Positions 6,782-8,087 of a DNA stretch of 8,087 nt are shown piece after piece. This stretch comes from Prevotellaceae bacterium (GTDB lineage: Bacteria; Bacteroidota; Bacteroidia; Bacteroidales; UBA932). Position 1 is the first letter of the stretch; every line of letters begins with the position of its first letter. The translations under genes and the position numbers were made by a program. The notes under the pieces were generated by a model. The model saw nothing but the letters and a program-made list of their open reading frames with translations. It was not told the DNA's origin and made no database searches. The DNA lies in contig JAIRMD010000130.1 in NCBI GenBank assembly GCA_031258915.1, forward strand, positions 1 through 8,087, written 5' to 3'.

Positions 6782-6816
6782 CAATGATGTGGGGGGGTGA
6801 TATTTTGGATTTAAGC
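6782..6816 (+). pseudogene. Second copy of the outer-membrane protein gene tail, frameshifted by a G7 tract
   Basis: GATGTG followed by a G7 run (6791-6797) aligns with GACGTGGGGG at 6240-6248, which has G5 (6244-6248). With five G residues, this copy would read DVGVIFWI and end at the same TAA as DVGVKIGI. With seven it runs into TGA at once. The stretch lies in the 81-bp gap between copies 1 and 2 and has no coding value by itself. Confidence 0.4.
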
Positions 6817-6838
6817 GAATAACTTACAGGCGTAATGG

Positions 6839-7321
6839 TTAGGCAAAGAGCATGGCGATGCGCCTTAGCAGCGACGGCCTGCTCGGAGGCAACTCTTGCG
6901 CCGACTCCTGCACGGGCACGGGCTTAATTTTGCCAATGATTTGGTAAGCCAACTCAAAGCCTGCCCTTACTACGCGTGCGTCGTTTGTGCCATCGTAGTA
7001 GCCGGACAGGTGTAGGATGTTGTAAACATTATTCACGTAGTTCAGCAGCTTTTTGTCGAGCTGCGCTACGTTTGAGGTGTAGAACTCAATAGAGCGACGC
7101 TTCTTTTTGGGCATTTCTACGTCTTTGAGCTGCAAGTATGCGTCAAGGGCAAGGAGCACGCCGCTGTATGCGGTGCCACAAGCCGTGCGTACATACTTTG
7201 AGTCTTGATAGTAATCGTCCTCCTTGCGGGCTTTCCGCAGGGTTTCCTTAGCGTTTTCCATGTAGCGCATGGCTTCGGCGTAAGCTTTTTGCTTAATGTC
7301 CTCTTGTGCTTCTGTAGGCAT
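6839..7321 (-). CDS. DUF5618-like small helical protein, copy 2
   Basis: The protein has 160 residues from ATG at 7319-7321; an upstream TTG would add eight. It shares the family core described for copy 1 and is about 89% identical to it (143 of 160 by my count). The central block is identical in protein and has only a few silent base differences. Differences cluster at residues 8-53 and after 110: TNDARVVRAGFELAYQIIG replaces VRDARVIRAGLEDAEQIIS. In that last block copy 2 agrees with copy 3 rather than copy 1, so copies have exchanged segments. The C-terminus ends SLLRRIAMLFA, a basic amphipathic tail shared with copy 1. A promoter lies just upstream. The stop is 81 bp before copy 1 on the same strand. 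Function is unknown. Confidence 0.82.
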   Translation of the reverse strand: MPTEAQEDIKQKAYAEAMRYMENAKETLRKARKEDDYYQDSKYVRTACGTAYSGVLLALDAYLQLKDVEMPKKKRRSIEFYTSNVAQLDKKLLNYVNNVYNILHLSGYYDGTNDARVVRAGFELAYQIIGKIKPVPVQESAQELPPSRPSLLRRIAMLFA

Positions 7322-7353
7322 AGTAAGTGAGATATTTAGGTACAAACAACTTC

Positions 7354-7386
7354 CAAAAGTAGTGAAAAAGATGCGAGATTACAAAA
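7354..7386 (-). promoter_or_regulatory. Bacteroidetes-type promoter for DUF5618-like copies 2 and 1
   Basis: On the minus strand TTTTG (7382-7386) is followed by a 20-bp spacer and TACTTTTG (7354-7361), a good match to the -33/-7 consensus. The start site would be near 7347-7350, leaving a leader of about 27 nt before the copy 2 ATG. The -33 element lies inside the start of the plus-strand signal-peptide gene, so the two transcription units were divergent and overlapping. Confidence 0.6.
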
Positions 7387-7552
7387 TTTTTTATGTGCCC
7401 TGCTTTTGGTGGCGTGCGCGGCGTCGGCCGGCGGGCAGGTAACGTTCGGCGAGAGCGGGCTAAGCGATGCCTTACCCCTACCCTCTGCGAGCAACGCTCA
7501 CGCCGGCCTGCTGCGATTTGACGGCAGCAAAAGCATTGGCGACAAGACGTAA
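7371..7552 (+). pseudogene. N-terminal fragment of a secreted protein gene, frameshifted at a T6 tract
   Basis: ATG at 7371-7373 reads MRDYKIF and then leaves frame at a run of six T (7387-7392). With seven T it would continue LCALLLVACAASA, GGQVTFGESGLSDAL and PLPSASNAHAGLLRFDG to TAA at 7550-7552. The result is a textbook signal peptide: basic N-terminus, hydrophobic core, Ala-Cys/Ala-x-Ala region. The Cys before AASAGG could make it a lipoprotein, but the Ala-rich site suits ordinary signal peptidase. The mature part is only about 40 residues and is unrecognised, so this is a 5' stub. It starts divergently from copy 2 and is antisense to the 3' end of copy 3. The missing T could be a real mutation, slippage-based switching or a sequencing error. 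Confidence 0.45.
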
Positions 7553-8059
7553 GAAACCTGCTACCCAGAGCATCAGCGATGGAATAAATAGCGCACCGGA
7601 GAATATTGGCTGCGCCGGGCGGTGCGGAGGGGCAGCCTCAAGGTGGGAGTTGCCGGACAACGGTTTGATTTTGCCAATGATTTGGTAAGCCAACTCAAAG
7701 CCGTCGTTAACTATGCGAGCATCGTGTATGCCATCGTAATATCCCGACAAATGCAGAATAGTGTAAACATCATTTACATCACTCAGCAACTTTTTATCTA
7801 ACTTGCTGAAGTTGGCAGTATAGTACGCTACGGACTTGCGCCCCTTTTTTTGCTCTACGCCTTTGAGCAAAAGGTATGTGTCCAAAGCAATGAGCACGCC
7901 GTTGTAGGCGGTACCGCAAGCCGTGCGAACGTATTTAACATCCTGATAGCGACCGTCTTCCTTGCGGGCTTTCCGCAGGGTTTCCTTAGCGTTTTCCATG
8001 TAGCGCATGGCCTCGGCGTAAGCTTTTTGCTTAATGCCCTCTTGTGCTTCTGTAGGCAT
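7478..8059 (-). CDS. DUF5618-like protein, copy 3, with an altered C-terminus
   Basis: The protein has 193 residues from ATG at 8057-8059. Residues 1-31 are nearly identical to copies 1 and 2 (MPTEAQEGIKQKAYAEAM, then RYMENAKETLRKARKEDG). The middle diverges (KKGRKSVAYYTANFSKLDKK, SDVNDVYTILHLSGYYDG), and a patch GFELAYQIIGKIKP is again identical to copy 2. After residue 133 the short basic tail of the other copies is replaced by a longer one with a possible membrane segment (FIPSLMLWVAGFLRLVANAF) and a basic end (SVARRG). That tail is encoded over the plus-strand signal-peptide stub. It is either a true tail-anchored variant or an artefact of a junction near 7660 that made the frame run on by chance. 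The promoter lies beyond the window. Confidence 0.7.
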   Translation of the reverse strand: MPTEAQEGIKQKAYAEAMRYMENAKETLRKARKEDGRYQDVKYVRTACGTAYNGVLIALDTYLLLKGVEQKKGRKSVAYYTANFSKLDKKLLSDVNDVYTILHLSGYYDGIHDARIVNDGFELAYQIIGKIKPLSGNSHLEAAPPHRPAQPIFSGALFIPSLMLWVAGFLRLVANAFAAVKSQQAGVSVARRG

Positions 8060-8087
8060 AGTAAATGAGATATTTAGGTACAAACAA

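Larger units (their letters stand above)
6240..7350. repeat. Tandem duplication, two units of about 550 bp
   Basis: Unit 1 runs from about 6240 (GACGTGGGGG) to 6786 and unit 2 from about 6787 (GATGTGGGGG) to about 7350. Each holds the 3' tail of a plus-strand gene, a complete minus-strand DUF5618-like gene and its short leader. Unit 2 has an extra segment of about 15 bp after GGATTTAAGCG, bounded by a GCG repeat. A third, more divergent unit covers roughly 7665-8087 and shares the gene body and the leader up to the window edge. Confidence 0.8.

Noticed and set aside
7322..7345. TTG starts extending the DUF5618-like proteins by eight or nine residues
   Set aside because: An ATG common to all three copies lies just downstream, and for copy 2 the predicted transcription start leaves little room for a leader before the TTG.
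7467..7688. 73-codon plus-strand frame
   Set aside because: It overlaps the signal-peptide frame in another phase and the copy 3 gene antisense, with no motif.

Overview
The window looks like a chromosomal segment of a Bacteroidetes bacterium of intermediate GC. The evidence is (i) two promoter-like sequences of the Bacteroidetes sigma-ABfr type (TTG/TTTG, 18-20 bp spacer, TAnnTTTG), (ii) PyrE, EF-G, S7 and S12 sequences of Bacteroidetes character, (iii) a Bacteroidetes-type TraK-like fragment, and (iv) proteins that resemble the Bacteroidetes family DUF5618. No lineage below phylum can be named from the sequence alone.

Layout. Positions 1-4322 are ordinary core genome, all on the minus strand. 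In transcription order they hold the str operon promoter, rpsL (S12), rpsG (S7), fusA (EF-G), a 165-bp AT-rich gap, a small exported beta-rich protein of unknown function, and the 5' part of pyrE, which runs off the left edge. The str genes make translation machinery. fusA is not followed by rpsJ and the S10 ribosomal protein genes as in many Bacteroidetes.

Positions about 4377-6262 are a scrapyard of gene fragments. In order they are: an internal piece of an ABC-2 transporter permease (minus strand); the C-terminal part of a VirB4/TraG-type conjugation ATPase (plus); an N-terminal piece of a TraK-like conjugation protein, read in frame with the ATPase piece; the C-terminal domain of a phage/plasmid polyvalent protein (LPD3-like); an unrecognised fragment; and a short tail that looks like the end of an outer-membrane protein gene. 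No piece is a complete gene. This is either the debris of an integrative conjugative element or an assembly chimera. Sequence alone cannot separate the two, so the junctions are the first thing to check.

Positions 6240-8087 carry three tandem minus-strand paralogues of a small helical protein family (DUF5618-like). Copies 1 and 2 lie in duplicated units of about 550 bp. A promoter lies just upstream of copy 2 and probably drives copies 2 and 1. Identity between copies is patchy, as expected from gene conversion. Between the copies, on the plus strand, are remnants of a secreted-protein gene: a signal peptide broken at a T6 tract, and two short 3' tails that differ by G5/G7. Copy 3 has a different, longer C-terminus with a possible membrane segment, and its gene overlaps the broken signal-peptide gene antisense.

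No tRNA, rRNA, CRISPR array, complete insertion sequence or integrase gene is visible.
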